The notes under the pieces are model-generated. The model did not search any database, had not been told where the DNA came from, and was given only the letters and a program-made list of their open reading frames with translations. DNA of 38,765 nt from CAUUFM01 sp041844335 (GTDB lineage: Bacteria; Bacillota; Clostridia; Lachnospirales; Lachnospiraceae), in NCBI GenBank assembly GCA_041844335.1, contig JBGZAX010000010.1, positions 1 through 38,765 on the forward strand. The letters run 5' to 3'. Made by a program: the position numbers and the translations under genes. How positions within the stretch are numbered: position 1 is the stretch's first letter; every line of letters starts with the position of its first letter. Below are positions 25,377 through 33,045 of the stretch, in pieces.

Positions 25377-26516
25377 TTATTTCTTCTTGATAACATTGGC
25401 TGCAATAACCATCTGCTGTACTTGTGAAGTACCTTCATAAATGGACATAATTCTTGCATCTCTGTAAATTCTCTCAATCGGATAATCTTTAATGAAACCA
25501 TATCCGCCGTGCAGCTGCAATGATTTATAAGCAACCTCGTTAGCTACCTCGGCTGCATAATACTTAGCCATAGCAGATTGCAGACCCGGTGTTACACCTG
25601 AATCTTTGGTAACTGCCGCATCATATACCAAGAGCCTTGCCGCCTGTACCTTTGTAGCCATATCAGCTATTGTGAACTGTGTATTTTGGAACTTGGATAG
25701 AGGTCTTCCGAACTGTACTCTCTCCTGAGTATATTTTATTGCCTCGTCTAATGCGCTCTGAGCCACACCCAGTGCCTGAGCTGCCACACCTATACGACCA
25801 TAGTCCAAGGTATTAAGCATTATCTTAAAGCCCTGTCCTTCTTTTCCTAAGAGGTTTTCTTTCGGAACCTTAACATTTTCAAGAACGATATCGGATGTCT
25901 GTGTTCCTCTGATACCCATCTTGTTCTCATGTGCTCCGTGAGAAAAGCCTTCCCACTTAGACTCAACTATGAATGTAGATATACCCTTTGTTCCCTTTGA
26001 CTTGTCGGTCATAGCGGAAATTATAGCAAAGTCGGCAAACGGGGCGTTTGTAATGAAGCACTTTCTACCTGTTAATTCATAGTAATCTCCCTTATCAACA
26101 GCTATTGTCTGTCCTGCGCCGGCATCGGATCCCGCGTTAGGCTCCGTTAAAGCGAAACATCCCTTAAGCTGTCCTGTAGCCAGACCCTTTAGATATTTTT
26201 CCTTCTGCGCCTGTGTACCAAAGTTTAACAGAGGTAATCCTACCAATGAAGAAATTGAAGTAACGTATGTACCTGTAGATGCGCATCTTCTTGAAATTTC
26301 CTCCATTATGATTACATAAGAAACATAGTCGGCACCGGCTCCACCAAATTCCTTCGGAATGGTTGGAGATACAAACTTGTATTTTACAAGCTTGTCAACG
26401 ACTTCCTGCGGGATTTCATTTGTTTCATCCACCTGTTCAGGATAATCAGCCATTTCTCTTTCTACAAAATCTTTTACTGTTTTTCTTAATAATTCGTGTT
26501 CTTTTTTAAAAATCAT
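25377..26516 (-). CDS. acdB: Acyl-CoA dehydrogenase (enoyl-CoA reductase, AcdB-like)
   Basis: This flavoenzyme, here probably running as a reductase, turns the enoyl-CoA made by HadBC into the saturated acyl-CoA. The product is 379 residues from the ATG at 26516; a TTG 12 bases earlier lies inside the ribosome site GGAGGAG and is rejected. The family blocks are CFALTEPNAGSDAG, FITNAPFADF, GRIGVAAQALG and the end block IYEGTSQVQ with catalytic Glu361. HadC lies 33 bases upstream and etfB 41 bases downstream. By analogy with C. difficile the substrate is 2-isocaprenoyl-CoA, but a cinnamoyl- or other enoyl-CoA is not excluded. Confidence 0.95.
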   Translation of the reverse strand: MIFKKEHELLRKTVKDFVEREMADYPEQVDETNEIPQEVVDKLVKYKFVSPTIPKEFGGAGADYVSYVIIMEEISRRCASTGTYVTSISSLVGLPLLNFGTQAQKEKYLKGLATGQLKGCFALTEPNAGSDAGAGQTIAVDKGDYYELTGRKCFITNAPFADFAIISAMTDKSKGTKGISTFIVESKWEGFSHGAHENKMGIRGTQTSDIVLENVKVPKENLLGKEGQGFKIMLNTLDYGRIGVAAQALGVAQSALDEAIKYTQERVQFGRPLSKFQNTQFTIADMATKVQAARLLVYDAAVTKDSGVTPGLQSAMAKYYAAEVANEVAYKSLQLHGGYGFIKDYPIERIYRDARIMSIYEGTSQVQQMVIAANVIKKK

Positions 26517-26549
26517 GCTCTCCTCCAACTGTTTTTAGTTGATAATTAA

Positions 26550-27677
26550 TTATAACATTTCTGCAAATGTTTGAACTCTTGTACGGATTTGTTCCGCACT
26601 ACCAGATTGCTGGTCAACTTCTAAGACTGTAACAGGTATGTTTTCTCTTTGGATATCTTCCACCAGTATCGGCTGATCATACTCTTCAACCTCGCAAAAC
26701 TTAAGCAGAGCGAATATTACACCGTCAGCATTAACATTCTTGGCTAATTTTGCAACCAGACTGCCTCTTAATCTCTTCGGATCATAAGCGTAAGAACATC
26801 CCTCAATATTTGACCACTGACGAGCCAAGCTTTCAAGAGCGGAACCTGCTGCCGGAACGTCCGTTCTGAACTGTCTTGTTTCATGAGCCAAGTCATCTCC
26901 TACTATTCTCAGTTTATTCTCTTCCAATACATCCAATAATTCCTTAGAATCATAGATAAAGCCTGTAATAACTACTCTCTTACCTGCAAACTTCTCCTGA
27001 GGCATCTTCTTAAGCTCTGCGTTTATAGCCTTAACCTTTTCCGCATGCTCTTCTTTAAGCATAAACCAACCGGATTTGATTACCCTGCTTCTCATATAGT
27101 TGTCAATTGTATTCGGATGAGATGCAGCCAGCTCAACGAACTCTCTCATTATATATCTGTGCTCGTTATATATTCTTATACTGTTCTGCATAGCCTCTTC
27201 CGTGATTGTCTTACCGGAGATTTCTTCAAGTCTTGCCTTTACTCTTCCAAGCTCCGCCATTAAGAACTTAACGCCTGCCTCAAGCTTTCTGTTCTGTGGA
27301 TAAACCAGCGGAATATACGGTATCTGTGGCACACCGGATTTCCAGTTCTGTCCGAATGTGATTAAAGTATCGTCCATACCCGGAATGATTGCACCGGACA
27401 GCATATCAAATGTGCCTCTAAGTGCCAGCTCCATAGCTGTAAATACTACTGAGCAACAGAATGCCGGAAAATACTGCTTTGACAGATCAAGATTTATGTT
27501 GTCCGCTCCCCAAACACCAACCGGAAGCATTCCTGCTGCGTGTACCAATTCCTCCGGTGTATAAACCGGTATACAACCTATAGCCTTGCCACCTGTTTTC
27601 TTTAAATATCCGTTAACGGCAGCCTTCGGATCGTCTGCAATAGCGATTAACTCTTTTATCATATCTTGAACTGTCAT
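26550..27677 (-). CDS. hadC: 2-hydroxyacyl-CoA dehydratase beta subunit (HadC-like)
   Basis: This is the second [4Fe-4S] subunit of the radical dehydratase that removes water from (R)-2-hydroxyacyl-CoA. The product is 375 residues from ATG 27677. An open frame extends upstream to 27851, but that extension overlaps hadB and has no ribosome site, whereas AAAGGAGG in the last hadB codons fits this ATG. The hadB stop and this start are one base apart. Family features include the early IGCIPVYTPEELVHAAG block with Cys35, the FCC pair at about 74-75, and the later YAYDPKRLRG. It works with HadB and needs electron injection by HadI. Confidence 0.95.
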   Translation of the reverse strand: MTVQDMIKELIAIADDPKAAVNGYLKKTGGKAIGCIPVYTPEELVHAAGMLPVGVWGADNINLDLSKQYFPAFCCSVVFTAMELALRGTFDMLSGAIIPGMDDTLITFGQNWKSGVPQIPYIPLVYPQNRKLEAGVKFLMAELGRVKARLEEISGKTITEEAMQNSIRIYNEHRYIMREFVELAASHPNTIDNYMRSRVIKSGWFMLKEEHAEKVKAINAELKKMPQEKFAGKRVVITGFIYDSKELLDVLEENKLRIVGDDLAHETRQFRTDVPAAGSALESLARQWSNIEGCSYAYDPKRLRGSLVAKLAKNVNADGVIFALLKFCEVEEYDQPILVEDIQRENIPVTVLEVDQQSGSAEQIRTRVQTFAEML

Positions 27678-27678
27678 C

Positions 27679-28905
27679 TTATTTACCTCCTTTAGCAGCT
27701 TTTCTCTGTTCCATAACTTCAACCAGACCCTGCAGTCTCGTTTCAAACTGAGCCTGCGAGAAACCTCTCGGATCAGCCTGGTCACCATCAAAGGAAGCAT
27801 ATGGTAGTCCTGTTTCTTTTTCAATCTCTCTAGCCATCTGATACTGTACAAAGCTCATCAGCTTACAGCTTCTGTTCATATGGTAGAATACACCCTCACA
27901 GTTTCCGTCTTTTAATGCGTTTACTCTGTATTTAGCCATAACGTGAGTATTAACATTGTTAAACATTGAGCTGTATGCCTTGGCAAGTCCCGCTAAATCG
28001 CCCTTATCATAGATTAGAGCCCAAGCATGCGGATAAACCGAGCCTGTCATATTTACACCATACTTGCCGAAAGTCTTCATCTTATATCCGATTGACGGCC
28101 AGCACGGGATACCCTCCATCATAATTCTGTACTTCTCTTCCATTCTGTTAGATGTAGTACCGTTCTTTATGTGTTCCTTTAATTCAGATATCAACAGCTT
28201 AAATGCCTCTGTTGTTTCTCTTTTACCTCTGTAACAAACGATAACAGCCATATATGAGAACAGATCAAATCCGTTCATCGGAGCCGGATATACGTCCTTT
28301 GACAACATCATGGACTCTCTCCAAAGTCTTCCGTTCTCGGCGGAGATTTCCATAACCTCCTCAAGTTTGGCCTGATCGAATTTTTTTCCTGAAATTTCTT
28401 CAAGCTGTCTTATAGCCTCTTCGAACTGTCCCTTGAAATATTCAATTCTGTCATCAGTAATTTCATCAGCATCATTGAAAGCCGTATCTATCATTATTAA
28501 CGGAATATTCAAATCTCTTGCAAGTGCTTCATACCACTTGATAAGCTCATTACAGATATTGTTACAGCAGCATACGAAATCCGGCTTCGGCATATTAAGA
28601 TTGTAGCATCCGCCATTCTCCAACATACCGAAATTTGTTCTCGCATAAGCACAAAGGTCCACTGAATAGCCTCTCGCCTCCGCCTTTTGCTGTAGGTCAA
28701 CAGCTTCTCTCTTAGCTGCATTACCGGCTGCCTGATTTTCAGGATATAACACCGGCAAACCGAATGTCTCAACTATTTCCTGTGGAAAAACTGAGCTTGA
28801 CCAACCTACAGGAATGCCTTTAGCCTTTGCCTCCCATGCCTCTTTATATGATTGAGCTAATAAACCGTTAATCATACCCATTGCAGTAACTTTCTTTTCT
28901 GCCAT
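27679..28905 (-). CDS. hadB: 2-hydroxyacyl-CoA dehydratase alpha subunit (HadB-like)
   Basis: This is the substrate-binding subunit of the oxygen-sensitive dehydratase, 408 residues, equal to HadB of C. difficile as I recall it. Cys85, Cys118 and Cys347 fall at the places expected of the three cysteine ligands of the [4Fe-4S] cluster (Cys84, 117, 346 in the C. difficile enzyme). Other features are IPVGWSSSVFPQEIVETFG at the start and the run VCCCNNICNELI. The mechanism uses a ketyl radical formed after one-electron reduction by HadI. It sits 29 bases after hadI with AAGGAG before its ATG. The likely substrate is 2-hydroxyisocaproyl-CoA; lactoyl- or phenyllactyl-CoA dehydratases are close relatives. 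Confidence 0.95.
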   Translation of the reverse strand: MAEKKVTAMGMINGLLAQSYKEAWEAKAKGIPVGWSSSVFPQEIVETFGLPVLYPENQAAGNAAKREAVDLQQKAEARGYSVDLCAYARTNFGMLENGGCYNLNMPKPDFVCCCNNICNELIKWYEALARDLNIPLIMIDTAFNDADEITDDRIEYFKGQFEEAIRQLEEISGKKFDQAKLEEVMEISAENGRLWRESMMLSKDVYPAPMNGFDLFSYMAVIVCYRGKRETTEAFKLLISELKEHIKNGTTSNRMEEKYRIMMEGIPCWPSIGYKMKTFGKYGVNMTGSVYPHAWALIYDKGDLAGLAKAYSSMFNNVNTHVMAKYRVNALKDGNCEGVFYHMNRSCKLMSFVQYQMAREIEKETGLPYASFDGDQADPRGFSQAQFETRLQGLVEVMEQRKAAKGGK

Positions 28906-28934
28906 TATTTTACTCCTTTCTAAACTTTTACCTT

Positions 28935-29723
28935 CTATGCTGAAGCTTTCTTTCGAGCCTCATCATAAGCGAACAGTGCAGCTCCTATAGCACCTGTAAG
29001 CTGCGGATATTCAGGAACCGTGATCTGAACCCTTAAAGCTTCCTCCATGGCTCTTACAACACCGCTGTTTCTGGCAACTCCACCCACCATTACAACCTTA
29101 TCCTGTACTCCCACTCTCTTTGCAAGACCTGAAACTCTGCCGGCAACCGATTCGTGAATACCCGCTACAATGTTTTCAACTCCCGCATCATTTGATAAAT
29201 GAGATATTACCTCGGATTCGGCAAACACGGTACAGGTGCTGCTTATACTGACCGCCTCCGTCGCTTTAGATGATAATTCTCCTAGCTTTGAAACTTCGGT
29301 TTCCAACACACCGGACATTACATCCAAAAACCTTCCGGTACCTGCCGCACACTTATCATTCATAACGAAATTAACCAAAAATCCGTTTTCATCAAGCTTA
29401 AGCGCCTTTGCATCCTGCCCTCCGATATCTATAACCGTCCTTGCCTCAGGCACCAGAAAATGTACTCCCTTAGCATGGCAGGAAAGCTCACTCACCTGCT
29501 TATCAGCTCTGTCATACTTCATTCTTCCGTAGCCTGTGACTACCACAGCCGACATATCTTCGAATTTCAAACCGCTTGTTTTATCTAATTCCTCTTGAAC
29601 TCTCTGAGGTCCACTGGTACCGGTTCCCGATGAAATAACAGCAGTAGCTACTATTTTTTTACCATCTTCAATAATAACCCCTTTAGATGCTGTAGAACCA
29701 AAATCCAAACCTAATGTATACAC
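28935..29723 (-). CDS. hadI: 2-hydroxyacyl-CoA dehydratase activator (HadI-like, ATP-dependent)
   Basis: This is a 262-residue ASKHA-fold ATPase that forms a homodimer around one [4Fe-4S] cluster and drives a low-potential electron into HadBC at the cost of ATP. The phosphate loop GLDFGSTASKG opens the protein, and the cluster ligands are C125 (DKCAAGTGRF) and C164 (SSTCTVFAES), close to C127/C166 of the Acidaminococcus HgdC activator. VIDIGGQDAKAL and MVGGVARNSGV complete the fold. It starts with GTG at 29723 after GAGAGG. It lies 77 bases after hadA and upstream of hadB, the same order as in C. difficile. Confidence 0.96.
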   Translation of the reverse strand: MYTLGLDFGSTASKGVIIEDGKKIVATAVISSGTGTSGPQRVQEELDKTSGLKFEDMSAVVVTGYGRMKYDRADKQVSELSCHAKGVHFLVPEARTVIDIGGQDAKALKLDENGFLVNFVMNDKCAAGTGRFLDVMSGVLETEVSKLGELSSKATEAVSISSTCTVFAESEVISHLSNDAGVENIVAGIHESVAGRVSGLAKRVGVQDKVVMVGGVARNSGVVRAMEEALRVQITVPEYPQLTGAIGAALFAYDEARKKASA

Positions 29724-29800
29724 GCAAATTTACCTCTCTACTTTTTATAAAATATGCTGTTTATTATTCAACTTTAACATATTTATTTATTATTTTTTAT

Positions 29801-31009
29801 TCAGTTTATTATCTTGCCTTCTCTTAACTTAGCCAGATCATCTTTGGAGTATCCGACTCTTGTTAATATTTCTTCCGTATGCTCGCCCAGCAACGGAGAC
29901 AGAACATATTCATCTCTTTCTCTTGTAGGGAACTGTACGGGGTTCGTAAACATTGTCCTTTCGTTGCCGTTTCTGTACTTGATTTTAATCAAGAAATCAT
30001 TTGCCCAGCATTGCTCGTCATTTAAGATGTCAACAGGCGTCTGCAACTTCTCGAACGGTATTCCCGCCTTCTGAAGTCTTTCACACCACTCGTCAATAGG
30101 TTTTTTAGCAAATTCTTTTTCCATCATATCAACGAATTCCGGGATGTATTGAACAACACTCTTCATTGTGCTGTATTTGGAGTCCTTAAGATCAGGACGT
30201 TCAATTACGATATCGCAGAATCCCGGGAACCACTTGTCATACTGGAAGAATGCTATTTGCAGCCAGTTGCCGTCAGCGCACTTGTATGTTGTGTTTAACG
30301 GATTTGGAGGGTTCTTTCTGGTTATAGGCATATTGTATCCGTACTGAGCCGCATTTACATATAGACCCAATCCGAATACTGCTGTATGGAACAGTGATAC
30401 TGTAACCTTTTCTCCCTCACCTGTCTTATCTCTGTTGTATAAAGCCGCTAAAATTCCGGAAACAAGGTTCATTCCTGCATAATGATCGCCTAATGCCGCT
30501 GCCGAGTTACAAGGAGATGTGCCTTCTTCCATAAGGCTTGCCGCTACACCGCCACGCGCAAAGTATGCTGTGTAGTCAAACGCCGGATTGTCCTTTGCCG
30601 GTCCCTTTTCACCGTATCCCAAAAGGTGAGCATAAACAACCTTAGGTACTCTCTTATGAACACTTTCATAATCAAGTCCGCTCTTTACTAGAGCCTTCTC
30701 ACGAGTGTTGGTAATAAAAATATCAGCGTCCTCTAACAACTTGAAGATGATTTCAACACCCTCTTTAGTTCTAGTATCAACCACTATACCTTTCTTTCCG
30801 GAGTTTTCCATTTCAAATAACGGACACTCGTCTGATCCTGTAGGGAATTTCCACTGTAAGCCCACCATGCGGGTAGTATCACCCTCCGCCGGTTCAATCT
30901 TAATAACCTCGGCGCCCCAGTCTGCAAGAACTCTGCCGCTTATAGGTGCAGCAACAAAGTTAGCGTACTCCACTACCTTAAGGCCTTCTAATAACTTGCG
31001 TTTTTCCAT
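29801..31009 (-). CDS. hadA: 2-hydroxyacid CoA-transferase, CaiB/BaiF family (HadA-like)
   Basis: This 402-residue class III CoA-transferase moves CoA from the end product (isocaproyl-CoA in the leucine pathway) to the (R)-2-hydroxyacid. The attacking aspartate is D175 in AALGDHYAGM. The position that holds His in racemases of this fold reads NPAFDY here, which supports transferase chemistry. It opens with VVEYANFVAAP and VLADWGAEVIKIEP. It is the first gene of the had operon, with TTAGGAGGT before the ATG and a perfect-consensus promoter at 31081-31109. FldA (phenyllactate/cinnamate) enzymes belong to the same family, so the exact acid is an inference from operon order. Confidence 0.94.
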   Translation of the reverse strand: MEKRKLLEGLKVVEYANFVAAPISGRVLADWGAEVIKIEPAEGDTTRMVGLQWKFPTGSDECPLFEMENSGKKGIVVDTRTKEGVEIIFKLLEDADIFITNTREKALVKSGLDYESVHKRVPKVVYAHLLGYGEKGPAKDNPAFDYTAYFARGGVAASLMEEGTSPCNSAAALGDHYAGMNLVSGILAALYNRDKTGEGEKVTVSLFHTAVFGLGLYVNAAQYGYNMPITRKNPPNPLNTTYKCADGNWLQIAFFQYDKWFPGFCDIVIERPDLKDSKYSTMKSVVQYIPEFVDMMEKEFAKKPIDEWCERLQKAGIPFEKLQTPVDILNDEQCWANDFLIKIKYRNGNERTMFTNPVQFPTRERDEYVLSPLLGEHTEEILTRVGYSKDDLAKLREGKIIN

Positions 31010-31291
31010 TTCTTACCTCCTAATTTAGATTCTCTTTTTATATTCGCTATCTATATTCACACAAACAGCTTAGCAATTTCATTATAAACCAACGACATTA
31101 AATTGTCAATATTTTATGCAAAATAACTAATGCTTTGTATTTAATTATATACCTTAAAAGCAATTATAACTATCCGTTTTTCTATATTTATAATATTTTT
31201 TCTGCATATTATGGTACTTTTTACAATTTTAAATATTTTTTATTTTTGAAGAAATTCTTCTCAATTATTTTTTGCCGTTATGTCTTTAGGC
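31010..31291. other. 282-base A/T-rich region upstream of the had operon
   Basis: It holds the had promoter (31081-31109) and about 65 bases of untranslated leader without obvious structure. Further upstream are very A/T-rich tracts, a near-palindrome GAAGAA-A-TTCTTC at 31248-31260 and an A/T inverted repeat ATAATAT/ATATTAT near 31184-31215. No clear terminator for the pentapeptide gene ending at 31292 was found, and no gene or RNA was recognised. Confidence 0.5.
31081..31109 (-). promoter_or_regulatory. Perfect-consensus sigma-A promoter of the had operon
   Basis: On the minus strand TTGACA (31104-31109) is followed after exactly 17 bases by TATAAT (31081-31086). Both hexamers match the consensus at all 12 positions. 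The start would be near 31074, about 65 bases before hadA. So strong a core implies high expression or control by a repressor. Confidence 0.9.
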
Positions 31292-31894
31292 TCAATCTAA
31301 TTTCCTATAACTGTCTTTCTTTTTATAATCCTTATTCATATTTATTACAGTAATATTTTCAAATACCACCTGATCCAAGTTTTCGGAACCGTCAAATTCG
31401 AAATCATCGAAGCCGCAGTTTATAAATTTTACATTATCAAATTTACATTCTAAAAATGTACATTCTATAAATTTAATATTTTCAAACACGACATTGCTGA
31501 AAACAGATTCATCAAAATAGCCTCTGAAAATCTCGGAATTGGAAATTTTCGTATCATAAAAGGCGGAATAACAGTACTCGGTTCTGAATGAATCTATATT
31601 CTCAATATTGGTAGATTTAAAAGTTGTATATTCACATTTTCCCTTTCTAAAGGTATTGTTCTTAAATATACAGTTATTAAATTCGCTTCCGTCTAAGCCT
31701 GCTAAGCTTAAATATACATCCGTAAAATCGCAATCGTTGAATATGACGTCATAAAATTCAGCACCGTTTAAATCATAGCCCGTAAATATAATATTGTCCA
31801 GCGTAACATCCTCATATAACAGCTTAAAAGACGGTTCTATTCCTCCAAGCACACTATCCGTATGTTTCTGCAGATCTTTATATATATCATCCAT
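31292..31894 (-). CDS. Pentapeptide-repeat protein, probable immunity protein (copy 2)
   Basis: This is a 200-residue acidic protein. From about residue 30 to 185 nearly every fifth residue is Phe, Leu or Ile in the pattern of a right-handed quadrilateral beta-helix (for example VIFND, CDFTD, KFDNV, KFINC). There is no signal peptide and no membrane segment. It aligns without gaps to the neighbouring protein over residues 1-180 with 136 identities. It ends SYRKLD, exactly where the neighbour continues into the toxin-tail fusion. GGAGG lies 9 bases before the ATG. Its place behind a polymorphic-toxin-like gene suggests an immunity role, perhaps by nucleic-acid mimicry as in Qnr/MfpA proteins; that is inference. 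Confidence 0.8.
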   Translation of the reverse strand: MDDIYKDLQKHTDSVLGGIEPSFKLLYEDVTLDNIIFTGYDLNGAEFYDVIFNDCDFTDVYLSLAGLDGSEFNNCIFKNNTFRKGKCEYTTFKSTNIENIDSFRTEYCYSAFYDTKISNSEIFRGYFDESVFSNVVFENIKFIECTFLECKFDNVKFINCGFDDFEFDGSENLDQVVFENITVINMNKDYKKKDSYRKLD

Positions 31895-32159
31895 TTATTT
31901 TAACCTCCTCTATATTTTATTGTCATATAATTATCCTATCATCCATAAGGTTAAGCTTTTTAAGCTCCTTTATAAGCTCATCTGCATCCTTATCGGTCAT
32001 ATAGGTTTTATCAATTATGACGTTTTCTCCCTTATTCAATGTTCTTTTTATGCTTTTAACGGCATTTTCAAGGGTATACCCTCTCTTCCTTTTAACACTT
32101 GAATTAAATGATTTATTATCTTCGCTTTGCTCCTGCTTCGACAAATTAACGTCAATAGG
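31292..32159 (-). repeat. Tandem duplication, distal copy (toxin tail relic plus immunity gene)
   Basis: This copy consists of a toxin C-terminal tail (31923-32159), a short spacer with the same sequence context (GAGGAGGTTAAAATAAATG) and a pentapeptide gene. It corresponds to 32181-33045 with an offset of about 860-865 bases. Matching DNA runs through the tail, the intergenic spacer and the pentapeptide gene. Confidence 0.85.
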
Positions 32160-32759
32160 TTCTTGAGTTTGACTGTCTTCCAATTTCCTATAACTTTTCT
32201 CCATATTTATAATATTTACATTCTCAAACACCACCTTATCCAAGCCCTCGGAATTGCCGAATCTAAATTTGTCAAAACTGCAATTTATAAACTTCACATT
32301 GTCAAACTTACAATCTTCAAACGATAATTCAATAAATTTAACATTTTCAAACACAACATTGCTGAAAATACCTTCATCAAAATAGCCTCTAAAAATCTTG
32401 GAATTGGAAATTTTTGTATCATAGAATTCAGAACGCCAATATTCAGTTTTGAATGAATCCAATCTGTCAATAGTAGTCGATCTGAAAATTGCAGAATCGC
32501 ACTCACCCTTTCTAAAGATATTGTTCTTAAATATACAGTTATTAAATTTGCTTCCATTTAAACAGGCTAAGCTTAAATAGACGTCAGTAAAGTCGCAATC
32601 GTTGAATATAACGTCATAAAATTCAGCGCCGTTTAAATCATAGCCAGTAAATACAATATTGTCCAGCGTAACACCCACATATAACAGCTTAAAAGACGTT
32701 TTTATTCTTCCAAATGTCTTATCAGTGTATTTTTGCAGATCTTTATATATATCATTCAT
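31923..32759 (-). CDS. Pentapeptide-repeat immunity-like protein fused to a degenerate toxin C-terminal tail
   Basis: This protein has 278 residues in two parts. Residues 1-193 are a pentapeptide-repeat domain about 76 percent identical to the protein at 31292-31894. Residues 201-278 resemble the end of the upstream toxin: EPIDVNLS against GPITRDLS, NKSF against VKSF, NKGENVIIDKTY against MNGENIILDTTY, and ELKKLNLM against ELKRLNLM. The segment that in the toxin holds DFMDANGKSWD is missing. The stop TGA replaces the toxin's TGG (Trp), and the ancestral TAA is still visible two codons later at 31917-31919. It starts 22 bases after the toxin stop with GGAGG at 9 bases. It is probably the cognate immunity protein; whether the tail has a role is unknown. 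Confidence 0.85.
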   Translation of the reverse strand: MNDIYKDLQKYTDKTFGRIKTSFKLLYVGVTLDNIVFTGYDLNGAEFYDVIFNDCDFTDVYLSLACLNGSKFNNCIFKNNIFRKGECDSAIFRSTTIDRLDSFKTEYWRSEFYDTKISNSKIFRGYFDEGIFSNVVFENVKFIELSFEDCKFDNVKFINCSFDKFRFGNSEGLDKVVFENVNIINMEKSYRKLEDSQTQEPIDVNLSKQEQSEDNKSFNSSVKRKRGYTLENAVKSIKRTLNKGENVIIDKTYMTDKDADELIKELKKLNLMDDRIII

Positions 32760-33045
32760 TTATTTTAACCTCCGCTATATTTTACGGCCATACAATTATC
32801 CTATCCATAAGGTTAAGCCTTTTAAGCTCCCCTATAAGCTCCTCCGCATGCTCCGGTATCAAATATGTGGTATCAAGTATAATATTCTCTCCGTTCATCA
32901 ACGATTTATTTATGTTGCGCATAGATTTCTGAAGGTTATACTTCCCATCTGGTCCTGGAGGGTTTGAACGAAATGATTTCACATCCCAGGACTTCCCGTT
33001 CGCATCCATAAAATCTCCGTCCCCTGATAAATCACGAGTGATAGG
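32181..33045 (-). repeat. Tandem duplication, proximal copy (live toxin tail plus immunity domain)
   Basis: This copy consists of the functional-looking toxin C-terminus (32782-33045), the intergenic spacer (32760-32781) and the pentapeptide part of the fusion gene (32181-32759). It is the counterpart of 31292-32159. Protein identity is about 76 percent in the pentapeptide part and roughly half in the tail. Confidence 0.85.

Noticed and set aside
27678..27851. N-terminal extension of the hadC frame by 58 codons
   Set aside because: It overlaps the 3' end of hadB in another frame, has no ribosome site and is absent from the HadC family. The ATG at 27677 follows AAAGGAGG.
31292..32759. Pentapeptide proteins as quinolone-resistance Qnr proteins
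   Set aside because: They share the repeat pattern but lie directly behind a toxin-type gene, occur as a duplicated pair with a toxin tail, and show no recognisable Qnr-specific loops.
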